DNA of 64,000 bases from Agarophyton chilense (lineage: Eukaryota; Rhodophyta; Florideophyceae; Gracilariales; Gracilariaceae). A program made the position numbers and the translations under genes. Below are positions 9,198-19,586 of the stretch, in pieces. The stretch lies in contig JARGXX010000099.1 of the NCBI GenBank assembly GCA_030374765.1, positions 806,001 to 870,000 of the forward strand. Reading direction: 5' to 3'. The notes under the pieces were generated by a model that worked only from the letters and a program-made list of their open reading frames with translations, had not been told where the DNA came from and did not search any database. Each line of letters begins with the position of its first letter. Position 1 is the stretch's first letter.

Positions 9198-9973
9198 TTA
9201 CATGACTCGAACGGGCGTAATCCGGGATGATTGATGAGTTTGCTTCCATGATGTATATTCTTCGATTAACTTCGGTTCGGCTGATGTGATCAACGTCTGG
9301 CTATCCACCCATTGATTCTCGGTCTCGTCTGTGTTCTTATAGTGCACGAGGTACTGAAGATGACTGCTTCGAATGCGATGATCGAGGATTTTTTCGATGC
9401 GGTTGTCTGGTACGTTGATGATTTTCTCCAGGTTGGAGGAATTCGCCTCATTCACTTCTTGTCTTTCTGTATCGTTTGGTTGTACAAACGGTTTCAAAAG
9501 TGATACATGAAATATATGATGAATCTTCTCTAACGTTTGCGGTAATTCCAGTTCATAAGATCGCCCTGCTGCTAAAACTTTACACACGGTATACGGTCCA
9601 ATGTACTTTGGAGACAACTTCTTCGTTCGTCCCTTTTTCAGATTGAGGTTCTTTGTTGAAAGTAAAACCTTATCTCCTACTTCAAATTTCTGTTCCTTGC
9701 GCTTAGCATTGATGTCATCCATCATTCTCAAATTTGTAGCTTCTATTGATGCTTTAGCTGTTTAAGTAGCATACTTGATGTTTTCAAGGAATATTTTCGT
9801 TTCTTCATTCATAATTTCGGTGTCATCGTGATGAAGGAAGTCCATAATACTAACAGGATGATGACCATATTCAAGGAAAAATGGAGTTTCCTTAGTAGCA
9901 TCACTTACATGATTGTTTTACGCAAATTCGAGACCAGGGAGGTATATATCCCAGTCAGTTTGTGTATAGGTAA
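9198..9973 (-). pseudogene. Element F integrase C-terminal part and chromodomain
   Basis: Continues the integrase interrupted by solo LTR H. The frame 9731-9198 has VGDKVLLSTKNLNLKKG and LSPKYIGPYTVCKVL, the SH3-like GPF/Y module that binds DNA non-specifically, then IHHIFHVSLLKPF and a C-terminal chromodomain (NRIEKILDHRIRSSHLQYLV, then NQWVDSQTL), which in chromoviruses steers integration to modified chromatin. Upstream (9973-9732) the frame has two stops, in LEFA*NNHV and KYAT*TAKA. The final stop is at 9198. Confidence 0.8.
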
Positions 9974-10415
9974 TGTAACGCAATGAAGGGTTATGTCAGC
10001 GTACGGGTCTCGACCGATGGTAGCGTGGTAGGGCGGGTTCTAAGGTTCGAATCTTTGACGGCGGCAGTCCCAGAGTACTTGGTGCAATGGGCTGGCGTTT
10101 ACTGCGTAGTCCTACAGGTTGGAGCTACGGAAACGATGGCTTGAAGACCAAAGGGTGGAACTAATATACCAAAGGGGGTTATTTAGTATCCTAACGGTGC
10201 CTATTGTACTCTAAGGGAGAAGCGTCACTCGAGCCCAGTAAATAGGACTGGCGAGGCGCTGATATCTCCCTGGCACTGTAGTGTTAGTCTATTACAATAA
10301 TTAAACTAATAATCTACATGAGTCTACCTGAGGTCGACCCGTACACATGTCACCTGCAAGATCCTTCAGGGCCCGGCGGCTTACCGGGCTCAACCGGTAT
10401 TATCGCTCCTTCACA
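9974..10415 (-). mobile_element. Solo LTR H, element B family
   Basis: 442 bp, a reverse-complement match to the LTRs of element B (36803-37249 and 44567-45012), starting TGTAACG and ending CTTCACA on the plus strand. A perfect 5-bp target duplication GGTAA flanks it (9969-9973 and 10416-10420). It splits the integrase of element F. No internal sequence remains, so it arose by LTR-LTR recombination. Confidence 0.92.
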
Positions 10416-11045
10416 GGTAATGAAACATCGTAACATCTCTTCCAAGGTTGTAAATGCTCGTTCAGATTGTCCATCGGTTGTGAGTGAAATGCGGTAGACA
10501 GATTGAGTTTCACTTGCAATATCTGCATCAATTCCTTCCAGAAAATCCCATTGAATCTCTAATCTCTGTTGGATATGATCTTACGCGGTAGGCCATGATC
10601 TTCGTGTAGAAAATCTCTGCAGTTTCTCTTCCATTAATATTGTTTATTATTGCTTTGAAATGAGTTCTCTTCGATAGTTTTTCAACGACAACAAGGATTG
10701 AACGCATTCCATTTTTTGTTTTTGGTAGATCAAATATGAAATCCATCGATATGGCTTCCCATTTCTTAGTTGGTGGAGGAAACGGTCGTAGAAGTCCCAT
10801 AATTTTTTATTTGTACTTTTGGCTGCTTGGCATTCTGAACAACATCTAACGAATTCCTTTATATCCTTATTTATACTTGGCCAAAAGAAATCTCTTTTCA
10901 TTAACGATATTGTTCTTTTGATTCCTCTGTGAGCTCCAAGTAATGACTTATGGTTTTCATTTAATAGTTGTTGTTTCATATCTCCTTCAGAGATACAAAA
11001 TCTATTCTCGAAATAAAATATTTTTTTTGCCAATGAAATGGATCT
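10416..11045 (-). pseudogene. Element F integrase, zinc-binding and catalytic core
   Basis: Integrase inserts the cDNA into the genome. Seen here: HKSLLGAHRG and CCSECQAAK (the HHCC zinc-binding module, 11033-10810); then, after a frameshift in T6 at 10803-10808, KWEAISMDFIFDLPKTKNGM with the first catalytic Asp (10760-10700); then, after another shift, a segment corresponding to the second Asp (SDRDSRFNG, ~10570-10545) and a Glu in NLNEHLQ just before solo LTR H. Another shift lies in T8 at 11021-11028. The architecture is complete but the frames are broken. Confidence 0.8.
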
Positions 11046-12618
11046 TTGATATATTCTATAATGTCTTTGAAGAATTTATCTTTTTTATATCTCTCTTTTA
11101 ATTCATTCAGAATATCTTCTTTAATTTTTATAGTTGTAACGCTCAAGAGTTTTATGATTATCTCAGAGGAAACTTTTTCTAGACCTTTATGTTTTCGTGA
11201 TAAAGCATCTGCAACTTTATTATATTTCCCCTTTATATATTTTTTTCATAATCGATTTCTGGCATGAATTCCACCCATCTTGCTTGTTTTTCTTGAAAGC
11301 ACTTTTTGCGATTCAAGGTATATTGGTGGATGATGATCAGTATAGATAGTAAACTCCGATCCATGCAAATAAGACCTCCAAATTTCTAGAGCGTATACAA
11401 TAGCTAAAAATTCTCGTTCATGTGTGGAATAGCCTTGTTCCGCACTTGATAACTTTATTGAGGCATAAGCTACTGGTCTGGTTCCTTTCTCATCAGTTTG
11501 AGTAAGAACTGCACCTATTCCGATTTCGGATGCATCAGTAGTTAATTCGTATGGCTTTGTCGGGTCTGCGCATCTTAGAACGGGTGTATTACTTAATGCT
11601 TCTTTAAGATTGTTGAAAGCTTCTTGTTGAGGCATTGACCATTGAAAGGGAATAGCTTTCTTTATCAGGCCAGAAAGTGGTGCTGCTATTCGCGAGAAGT
11701 CTTTCACAAATCTTCTGTAATAGTTACACAAGCCAAGGAAGCTTTGTACTTCCGTAACGTTCGAAGGTATTTCCCAATTCCTAATAGCTTCAGTTTTCTT
11801 TGGATTAACTTTAATTCCGTCTGATGTTATAATGTGTCCAAGGTATTCAATGGAGTCTTTCATGAAGTCACATTTGGACAACTTTCCATAAATTTCATTC
11901 TTTTTGAGTATTTGGAATACTCTTTTTAGTTGTTTTAGATGTTCATCTCTCGTCTTACTATATATCAGTATATCATCAAGATAAACGAGTATCTGAATAA
12001 CATATTCATATAGGTTTGGAAACATCCCGGGGCTCCTGTGAGTCCAAAAGGCGTAACCAAATATTCTAACTGCCCATATCTTGTTCGAAAGGCGGTTTTT
12101 TCTATATCGCCTTCTCTTACTTTTATTTGATTATAGCCGGATCTTAAATCAATAACAGAGAATTATTTCGCACCTCCTACTTGATCCCATACTTCATCAA
12201 TTCTTGGGAGAGGTACTTGATTCTTAATGGTTTGTTTATTTAGTGCTCGATAATCGACACACATTCTTAAACCTCCATATTTTTTCTTTGTAAATAGAAC
12301 TGGGCTTCCCCAAGGACTTATACTTGGTCTAATAAAGGCATGCGTTAAGAGTTCATTTAGCTGCTTCTTCATTTCATTCAGTTCTATCTTAGATAACTTA
12401 TAGATTGATCCCATCTTAGGATTTTCTCCTTCTTTGAGTTTAATTCTCATCTCTACCTCTCTATCCGGGGGTAGTTTCTTAGGCAACTCTTTCGGGAAAA
12501 CAATTTGATATTCACTTAATAATTTTCGTAATTGGATATCCTCTTCTTTTTTGATACCCGAATTTAACTTGGGATCGACTTCATCCCTATTTGACTTAAC
12601 AATAATATGGTATACCAT
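11046..12618 (-). pseudogene. Element F reverse transcriptase and RNase H
   Basis: Copies element RNA into cDNA and degrades the RNA strand. The frame 12618-12163 has the RT fingers ([47 protein letters not shown]) and ends in a TAA within GGAK*FSVIDL. A frameshift with a small deletion near 12000 precedes the intact catalytic box [11 protein letters not shown]. The frame then continues through SFLGLCNYYRRFVKDFS, RNase H (LTTDASEIGIGAVLTQ, EREFLAIVYALEIWRSYLHG, YTDHHPP). Two further frameshifts follow, one in T7 at 11240-11246. YLDD is intact although the gene is broken. Confidence 0.85.
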
Positions 12619-13145
12619 TCTCTTATTTTTTTCTTACAAGTCTCACAAACTGCTTACTGGTAAGTAAAAAACTCGGCCGGGATGTTAAACCGTACCTACC
12701 AGGTTCTGCGTCCAGAGTAACAAACTTATCTCTTACTTTGACTTGCATTCGATTCGACTGCCATTCAATAAGTGGATTTATTTCTGATGGCCGTGACTTG
12801 CCTAGGATGACGTGAAAAGAAATCAGATCCACTGCATATGGTCTTATGTCGAAACTTAGCTCACCAATTTTCAGAGACAGTTCGTTTGAACTTATTTCCA
12901 TGGGGACAAGAGTTCCATCCCACAATTCTGCTTGTAACTTTGATTTACTTATTTGCAGATTCAACTTTTCTGCAAACTCTTTTGAGATAATTATCTCCTC
13001 ACAACCACTATCCACTAGGACATTGCAAGCGTGTGGTACTTGAATATCAATTTTCCCTTTAAACACCAACATAGGTGATCTCTTCAACTCATTACTCATT
13101 TTTAAAGATGTAAAGGTACATATTTTAACTTTAGTTTTCTGTGTA
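12619..13145 (-). pseudogene. Element F aspartic protease
   Basis: Reads DDTQKTKVKICTFTSLKMS, then IDIQVPHACNVLVDSGCEEI with the retropepsin active-site triad Asp-Ser-Gly intact, and ends ...FVRLVRKK with a stop at 12623. Towards its start the frame is cut by copia element G (junction at the TSD 13146-13150); an open frame continues into G's LTR to 13222, but those residues are foreign. Protease would cleave Gag-Pol in the particle. Confidence 0.75.
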
Positions 13146-13150
13146 TCATC

Positions 13151-13785
13151 TGTTGAAACCCAGCTACTGTAGCGCACTGAGCTGTAAAGGTTCGGTGCGG
13201 AAGGTCGAGGTTCTGTCTTCAAAGCACGGCCCGCTGTTGAGCTGTCGCCTCAAAGGTAAACCGCAACAAATACGTCAGGATCTACGGCCTGCTGTGCGGC
13301 TGTGTCCCGATGATCTGTTGATTCTACGCGGTAGTAGAGGTTGATTCAGACGTATATGCTCGCTAGAACATTGCGTGGTTCATTAACGTACTCTCTGTAG
13401 TTACGAACTGATGTTGCGCCGGGTCCAGGACTGTGTTGTTGATGTTGAATGCAGATAGATGAGAGTTAACTCCCTTCAAAAGGTTGTCGTGCTCTCTCGT
13501 TTATTCTTTAAGTATCCAAACTATCACCATCAGCGGTAGACGCGAGGTGATGTCGTTGTAAGCAGTCCTACGTGGCATAATCACACGCATTTGCACAGAT
13601 CTATTTCTAAAATCATCAAATAAAATACCTAATACTCATATGCATATTCTGAACAGTAGGATTCCACATTGTCCGTGTTAACTACACAGAGGATTCATCC
13701 TCGGATGTGTATCGCTGTTCAGTGCGCTTGTTGGCTTCTGCGGAAATCGTTTTCGATTCCCGCAGGTTTGGCTCACCACTCGACA
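13151..13785 (-). repeat. Element G 3' LTR
   Basis: 635 bp, seven differences from the copy at 18858-19492. The C-terminus of the RNase H frame (stop at 13815) lies 29 bases inside it. Confidence 0.95.
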
Positions 13786-13814
13786 CTCCAAGATTTCTGC
13801 TTTTGGAGATGTCT

Positions 13815-14345
13815 TCAAACGCTACTGACATTCATCCTCGTTCCTTCGACCCACCCAGTCGGGCGCAGCTGAAGTTGATTCGTCTTCATCAGTTGCCAAA
13901 GAGGATGACTGTCCCTAACAAGACCCTTCGTGAGCCCGTCAGCAATATTCTGATCGCCTGGGATCCACGCAAGATATCGCAGCTCGCCTCGTCCGTGGCT
14001 TTCCTTCAAAGCGGAAACGTCAATTTGTAGCCTCTTCTCCAGTGTAGCTCCACTTTTCGCCACAACGTTGAACACAGTGCGCGAGTCCACATATCCGTCG
14101 ACCAATATATCCCTTCCAAGTATATCCTCCAGCATATGCTTTGCCACAAACGCCTGATCGAAGCCGTACACTAGGGCGTGTATCTCTGCGGCCATTACTG
14201 ATCGCGCGACCCGTTTGCATCTGGAGCTGCCATAGTGGATAATATTAGCCCGATTATTGTCATCAGCTAGTAATAAAACGAAACCTAATTGAGATTTCAT
14301 CTTATCAGCATTTGCAAACGACGCATCCGTAAAAGCACCAATCGA
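13815..14345 (-). pseudogene. Element G RNase H, out of frame with the upstream polyprotein
   Basis: Copia-type RNase H: GAFTDASFANADKMKSQLGF, SVMAAEIHALVYGFDQAFV, DSRTVFNVVAKSG and LRYLAWIPGDQNIADGLTKG are the conserved blocks with the acidic residues in TDAS, AAE, DSR and N-ADGLTKG. It is reached only by changing frame near 14340, just after DMDSI in the upstream frame. No slippery homopolymer is at that point, so a one-base mutation is likelier than programmed shifting. Ends at a stop at 13815. Confidence 0.85.
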
Positions 14346-17300
14346 ATTGAATCCATGTCCAGTGGAACAAATTTCAGACCGACGTCTGCTGTCTGATGGC
14401 ATCGTTCGACAATCGCCTTCATTCTTCGGAAATGAAGCGGTTGCGGTGCGTTTACACAGCTTGCTAGGAGCTGAACCGATGCTGAAAGATCTGGGCGAGT
14501 GCAACAGCCAATGTACTGTACCTGTGCGCGGACACTCGCAAACTCTGCTTCAGATTTTGGGTACTGTACTGAGCGAAGTTTCTTTCCTTGATCGATTGCC
14601 ATGGTTCCTCCGTTCTTCCTCCAGATATTAATTCCGTTGAATGTTACTGTATTTCCTTCCTTAAGAAAATTTCGAGGCTTTGATACGAATCGTTTGGATT
14701 GTTTTTCTTCATCATCGAGAAAATTTGGTGTTCCATGTCCAAAAGAGTCATCTACTTGAAGAATCGTCACACCATCCAGGTTCGAACCAGATCTTCTGTA
14801 CAGAACACATGTGTCGGCCAGAGTCGGCTGCATTCCAAGTTTCTCTTTGTGATGAGAATGGTATGTTAGAAACCAGTGTAGCCCGCTCTCAGGGATCCCA
14901 TACAGTGGTTTCAATACACAAAGCGCCTTTCCACAACCAAGATTCATCTCTTCTGGTGGGCGTAGGAAAACATTGCGTTCGATAAGAGACTCAGACTGTA
15001 TGTACGCCTCTGAGATATCCCGAACGTATGGTGTGTGTTCTGGGATGATTGCCGATAGAGCAATTGCTACTCGTTGGCCGAGTCTGCTCACAGTTAGCGA
15101 TTTGGTAGCTATATCGAGCGCACCACGATCCTTGTAGTTCTGAGCAACAAGTCTCGACTTTTCCACAGCCTTTCCATCCACTGACTTCACAAGATCTACC
15201 CACTTCGATCCGTAAATCCGTGTCGCCTTTGGAATCTGATCAACATCAATCACTTCGAACGTACCACGTTCCTGTAGACCCAATAGTTCCTTTCTTCTAG
15301 ACTCCTCGAAATTGTGACCCTGTCTTGGAATTGAATCTTCATGAACGCTCAGTGGTTTTCCAGGTATCGCTGTCAGAGCCCCATCACAAACCAAAATGGT
15401 ATCATTCTCCCCACGCAAGATTCCAGGTTTAGAAGTATCAATTTGCCGTTTATCCTGTGTGAAAGGTTCATGTGTGCCAGGTAGAGCGAGCTGGGAGTCA
15501 ATCTCCGGTTTGACAACACTTGACCGAAATATTCGTCGACCGTGAGGCAGTTGAACAACCACTGTCTCGCCTTCAACTTGAATAAATGGAAAAGGTCCTT
15601 CCCACTTCTTCCAAGTGTCTCGATAAACATAAAAAGGAGCTCCAGCCGGCAGTTTGTACAGTTCCTTACTGTGTTCCTTCCCTTTTGGACCATTGTACTG
15701 CTTCAGCCCAAACGAGATTCTTCGCTTTGCTTGTTCCTTTCGTACAGTGTCCATAGCCTGATCAATTGCCCTTGCACGTAGCAACTGTGTCTCAGCAGGT
15801 GTTTGTCTCGCCGGACGTGGTATGGCGCCAAAGACAAGTAAGGTCGGACATAGACCCTCTGGACCAAGCGTGTCGTTGACAGACTTAACCGCCATCTGCA
15901 GGCAGTCTGCATCAGTCTCACTGCGTGGAAGCGAAGATCGAAGTTTCGTGTACGCAGCACAAAGGGGTCCGTGGTAGCGCTCTACATGTGTCATCGTAGA
16001 AGGAGATTCTATGGGAGCCGGCAGAACGGTGATACCATCTGCGTTGGACAGCTCGAGAAATTCTCTCGAAACAAAGTTGCTGCCTTGGTCAATGCGCAAA
16101 AAGTCCGGAGGCCCAAGATAGAGACGTGACCAGCACCGCAAAAATGTCTTCCAGACTTCAGAGGACGTCATGCGTTTGAGAAATGAGACAGCGTTAAAAT
16201 GAGTAGCCTCATCAACAACATGAAGCACAGGCTTCTGATTGATGTACATGACGTTTACTGCTACGATGTGGTTGAACCTTACGTCATCCATTCCAACTGT
16301 CAATTTGAACCTTCGCAGCCGTGAGGCATTCACAGCGCAGGTAACACATGACTTTGTGAGTTCACTGATTGCATCACGAACGTTCGAATTCATTTCATGC
16401 GGTCGAGCCCTCTTCAGTACGTTTGTGAATGACTGTACGGATGGGTGACCAAATACTCGATGTAGTTTCCTCAATTCCGTCTCGGTGTACAACGAGTAGA
16501 AAAGATCGCCATGATTCCATTTGTGGGTCAAGAAGTAGTTCTTGAACGTCAGGGGTTGCGAGAGATGTTTGTACATGACCTCACGCTTCTGAAGGCTGAT
16601 TTCAAGGCCATTATCTACCATATCCTTCATGCTGAGGAGACTAGGGATGTTATCCTGCACAATTTGGAACGTAACATCTAGAACCAGGTTCAGATCTCTG
16701 AATGGTACCGGGATTGTGGCCGTGCCAATAGGTTGGCTGCTTCCTCCGATTCCTTTCAGTCGCTTAATGCTATGCCGATCAATGCTGCAAGGTACTTCGA
16801 ATTGCTCACAATAGGCCTTGTACTGAGAATATGACATTACAGAGGACCTGTTGGCACAGGTGTCAATGTAGAGTCCTCGAAAATCATCGCGTTCCCCTTT
16901 TCTAAGTTCCTGATCCATAGCAGCAATCGCGGAGTCCATATCTCTCTTGAATCCCATACTGTGTAGAAACGATGCGTTAGCCAAGTGTACTTCGTCCATC
17001 TCGTGTAACGACATGTCATTCTCGATAATGTAGGCAGCTTCTTCCTCAGAATCTAGGCCACTGTCACTCTCGACGCCGTCGTCACTGTCACTGGAGTACA
17101 CAACGTTGACATCATCTGACTCTACAGTTTCGTGTTCGGTGGTCAATTCATCGACAATATACGCTAGGTCTTCAACAGTCACGTATGCAGACGGTCTTCT
17201 ACTTTTCATCTTCTCAATTGCCTCCCTGACCTCTTGCTGCGAATGCCTTGTGCGAGCAAGATGATTCTCTCCGCATACATAACATCCCTTCTTTCCAGCA

Positions 17301-18808
17301 ATCCATCTCGAAGAAATTTTCTGTCTGTGACCTTCTGCGCTCCTTCGTCGTCCGTATCCTTTCAACTTCTTTCTGGCGTCTCCGCCATACTTGTTGCCAA
17401 GACTGTAGTGAACCTTGTGTTCCTTGCCAGACTTACTGTCATGTGAGACTGCAAAGGCTTCCGCCGATCTGGGTTCGCTAGACAGAAATGTAGCTATTCT
17501 GCTTCTCGCCTCCTGAGAGGTCGCAGGTACACGTTCTCTGAGTGACTGAGCGATCTGAGCGGTGTCAGCAGAAATAATCAATTGGTCTCTCAAGAAATTG
17601 TCTGTCCTATAAGCTGGATCGAGCTGGTTCTGCAGCTGTGTCAGCTTGTGACAAAAGGATCTGAACACGTCGAGTTCACTTTTGTCAGGACTCTCTCGCA
17701 TGGACTGAGAAAGACGCATCGATTGCCATAAAATGAGTGTTCTGTTCCTCTGCTCGGCGTTGACGTAATTGTCGACAAGCTTCTGTAAAATCTGCTGGTA
17801 AGGGTCACCAACACGATACACCTTCATATAGAACGAGAGTGCATCGTCTCGAAGGATTGCTGGTAGCGCTTCTGCCTTTTCCAGATCTGATAGACGACAA
17901 ATTCTCGCCATCGAGTCATAGAAATCAAGAGCACCTTGTAGGTCCTCATCGAAACCTCCCCCGTACGAGCAACGACCCTGACAAGCCTTCAGCATCCCAT
18001 TAAATCCCATTGTTGGCCTTGATGTAGACCGGTCCAGTTGCTTTGCACTGTTCGAGTCAGTTCCATGTTTCGTCATCTGCAAGGAATTTTCACATACATT
18101 TGGTAGAACATCTTGCAATGTCGCTCCAGTTGACTGCAATAGTAGTTGGCCATCTAGTCCGTCTTTCTTCGGGTGCCCATAGTGTTCCTGGTTAGTCCTT
18201 TGGCTCTCCACTTGGCCTGGTGCATCCCTGTTCCGTCCAGGTGTGCTTGGTTGCCGAAGGTGCCGTTCTGTAGTGGACATTACAGGAGTGCCATGCGCTT
18301 CTCCTCCACGAACTGGGCCCTGTGGAGTTGCAGCTGGTGGGACAATATCTTCGTTCTCTACAGCAGGATTTCCTTCCATCGGGATGAAGGACGGCTGCTC
18401 GAGACACTCAATGAGCGCTCTAGCTCGCCTGAATCCTTGCTGACGTCGCACCCATACTCCTCGCTCGATTAAGAATGTTATCCAGCGTACAGTAGTAGCC
18501 TTTGAGATATGTCCAATTGACTCCGGTCGAAAAGTTGAAGTAAATTCAAACCATAGCACTTCTCCTTTTGCTCCTGTTTCCTTCAATGCTTCCATCATTT
18601 CCTTCGAATAGTGCTCCAGTTCTTCCTTGTATTTCAGAATTACTTCTCTTCCAGAATTCGGCGGGGGTGGGTCCGGATCACCGATCGCGTCATAAAGAGC
18701 TTCGTTAAAATTTTTTAGTGCCTCTGCACTCAAACCTTGGACTTCGTGGCTTCCTTCTCCTACTTCCGTGTCTTCTCCAGTGTCCTGAATTTCTTCGGTT
18801 TCCGTCAT
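14297..18808 (-). CDS. Element G Gag-Pol polyprotein (gag, protease, integrase, RT)
   Basis: A 1503-codon frame from the ATG at 18808. Approximate residues: 280-480 gag domain (ALDFYDSMARICRLSDLEKA); ~508 zinc knuckle CYVCGENH; ~646 protease site LYIDTCANRSS, with Cys where most retropepsins have Gly; ~785 integrase HHCC (LHRVFGHPSV, CVTC) and DDE core (VVDEATH, IDQGSNF, ESPSTMTHVERYHG); ~1150-1450 copia RT (GSKWVDLVKSVDGK, RDISEAYIQSE, VTILQVDDSFGHG). The catalytic box reads QVDD rather than YVDD. The frame stops at 14297 after running about 15 codons out of phase with RNase H. Function: copying and inserting the element through cytoplasmic particles. Only one frame lesion is visible, so a sister copy elsewhere may be active. 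Confidence 0.9.
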   Translation of the reverse strand: MTETEEIQDTGEDTEVGEGSHEVQGLSAEALKNFNEALYDAIGDPDPPPPNSGREVILKYKEELEHYSKEMMEALKETGAKGEVLWFEFTSTFRPESIGHISKATTVRWITFLIERGVWVRRQQGFRRARALIECLEQPSFIPMEGNPAVENEDIVPPAATPQGPVRGGEAHGTPVMSTTERHLRQPSTPGRNRDAPGQVESQRTNQEHYGHPKKDGLDGQLLLQSTGATLQDVLPNVCENSLQMTKHGTDSNSAKQLDRSTSRPTMGFNGMLKACQGRCSYGGGFDEDLQGALDFYDSMARICRLSDLEKAEALPAILRDDALSFYMKVYRVGDPYQQILQKLVDNYVNAEQRNRTLILWQSMRLSQSMRESPDKSELDVFRSFCHKLTQLQNQLDPAYRTDNFLRDQLIISADTAQIAQSLRERVPATSQEARSRIATFLSSEPRSAEAFAVSHDSKSGKEHKVHYSLGNKYGGDARKKLKGYGRRRSAEGHRQKISSRWIAGKKGCYVCGENHLARTRHSQQEVREAIEKMKSRRPSAYVTVEDLAYIVDELTTEHETVESDDVNVVYSSDSDDGVESDSGLDSEEEAAYIIENDMSLHEMDEVHLANASFLHSMGFKRDMDSAIAAMDQELRKGERDDFRGLYIDTCANRSSVMSYSQYKAYCEQFEVPCSIDRHSIKRLKGIGGSSQPIGTATIPVPFRDLNLVLDVTFQIVQDNIPSLLSMKDMVDNGLEISLQKREVMYKHLSQPLTFKNYFLTHKWNHGDLFYSLYTETELRKLHRVFGHPSVQSFTNVLKRARPHEMNSNVRDAISELTKSCVTCAVNASRLRRFKLTVGMDDVRFNHIVAVNVMYINQKPVLHVVDEATHFNAVSFLKRMTSSEVWKTFLRCWSRLYLGPPDFLRIDQGSNFVSREFLELSNADGITVLPAPIESPSTMTHVERYHGPLCAAYTKLRSSLPRSETDADCLQMAVKSVNDTLGPEGLCPTLLVFGAIPRPARQTPAETQLLRARAIDQAMDTVRKEQAKRRISFGLKQYNGPKGKEHSKELYKLPAGAPFYVYRDTWKKWEGPFPFIQVEGETVVVQLPHGRRIFRSSVVKPEIDSQLALPGTHEPFTQDKRQIDTSKPGILRGENDTILVCDGALTAIPGKPLSVHEDSIPRQGHNFEESRRKELLGLQERGTFEVIDVDQIPKATRIYGSKWVDLVKSVDGKAVEKSRLVAQNYKDRGALDIATKSLTVSRLGQRVAIALSAIIPEHTPYVRDISEAYIQSESLIERNVFLRPPEEMNLGCGKALCVLKPLYGIPESGLHWFLTYHSHHKEKLGMQPTLADTCVLYRRSGSNLDGVTILQVDDSFGHGTPNFLDDEEKQSKRFVSKPRNFLKEGNTVTFNGINIWRKNGGTMAIDQGKKLRSVQYPKSEAEFASVRAQVQYIGCCTRPDLSASVQLLASCVNAPQPLHFRRMKAIVERCHQTADVGLKFVPLDMDSIRLVLLRMRRLQMLIR

Positions 18809-18857
18809 GACAGAGCTGAGTCACTGTTACAATGTGGTCGACCGTAACAGTTATAAC

Positions 18858-19492
18858 TGTTGAAACCCAGCTATTGTAGCGCACTGAGCTGTAAAGGTTC
18901 GGTGCGGAAGGTCGAGGTTCTGTCTTCAAAGCACGGCCCGCTGTTGAGCTGTCACCTCAAAGGTAAACCGCAACAAATACGTCAGGATCTACGGCCTGCT
19001 GTGCGGCTGTGTCCCGATGATCTGTTGATTCTACGCGGTAGTAGAGGTTGATTCAGACGTATATGCTCGCTAGAACATTGCGTGGTTCATTAACGTACTC
19101 TCTGTAGTTGCGAACTGATGTTGCGCCGGGTCCAGGACTGTGTTGTTGATGTTGAATGCAGATAGATGAGAGTTAACTCCCTTCAAAAGGTTGTCGTGCT
19201 CTCTCGTTTACTCTTTAAGTATCCAAACTATCACCATCAGCGGTAGACGCGAGGTGATGTCGTTGTAAGCAGTCCTACGTGGCATAATCACACGCATTTG
19301 CACAGATCTATTTCTAAAATCATCAAATAAAATACCTAATACTCATATGCATATTCTGAACAGTAGGATTCCACAATGTCCTTGTTAACTACACAGAGGA
19401 GTCATCCTCGGATGTGTATCGCTGTTCAGTGCGCTTGTTGGCTTCTGCGGAAATCGTTTTCGATTCCCGCAGGTTTGGCTCACCACTCGACA
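18858..19492 (-). repeat. Element G 5' LTR
   Basis: 635 bp and 98.9% identical to the 3' LTR. It should carry the promoter; the polyprotein ATG is 50 bases downstream of its inner edge. Confidence 0.95.
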
Positions 19493-19586
19493 TCATCTTT
19501 TATAGTTTTTGTGTCTTTTTCTGAATTATTGTATTCATTACATAACTTTCATGGGCGCGCTAACATAGGGTTGGCTAGCGCGGTAT

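Larger units (their letters stand above)
13151..19492 (-). mobile_element. Element G: young Ty1/copia retrotransposon
   Basis: Complete copia element, 6342 bp, minus strand. The two 635-bp LTRs (13151-13785 and 18858-19492) both start TGTTGAAACC and end CTCGACA on the plus strand and differ at seven positions (1.1%). A perfect TSD TCATC flanks it (13146-13150, 19493-19497). Internal order gag, protease, integrase, RT, RNase H is diagnostic of Ty1/copia (integrase before RT). One frameshift separates RNase H from the rest. Inserted between gag and protease of element F. Confidence 0.95.

Noticed and set aside
13141-13344. Duplicated small frames at 13141 and 18860
   Set aside because: They are parts of the two LTRs of copia element G.
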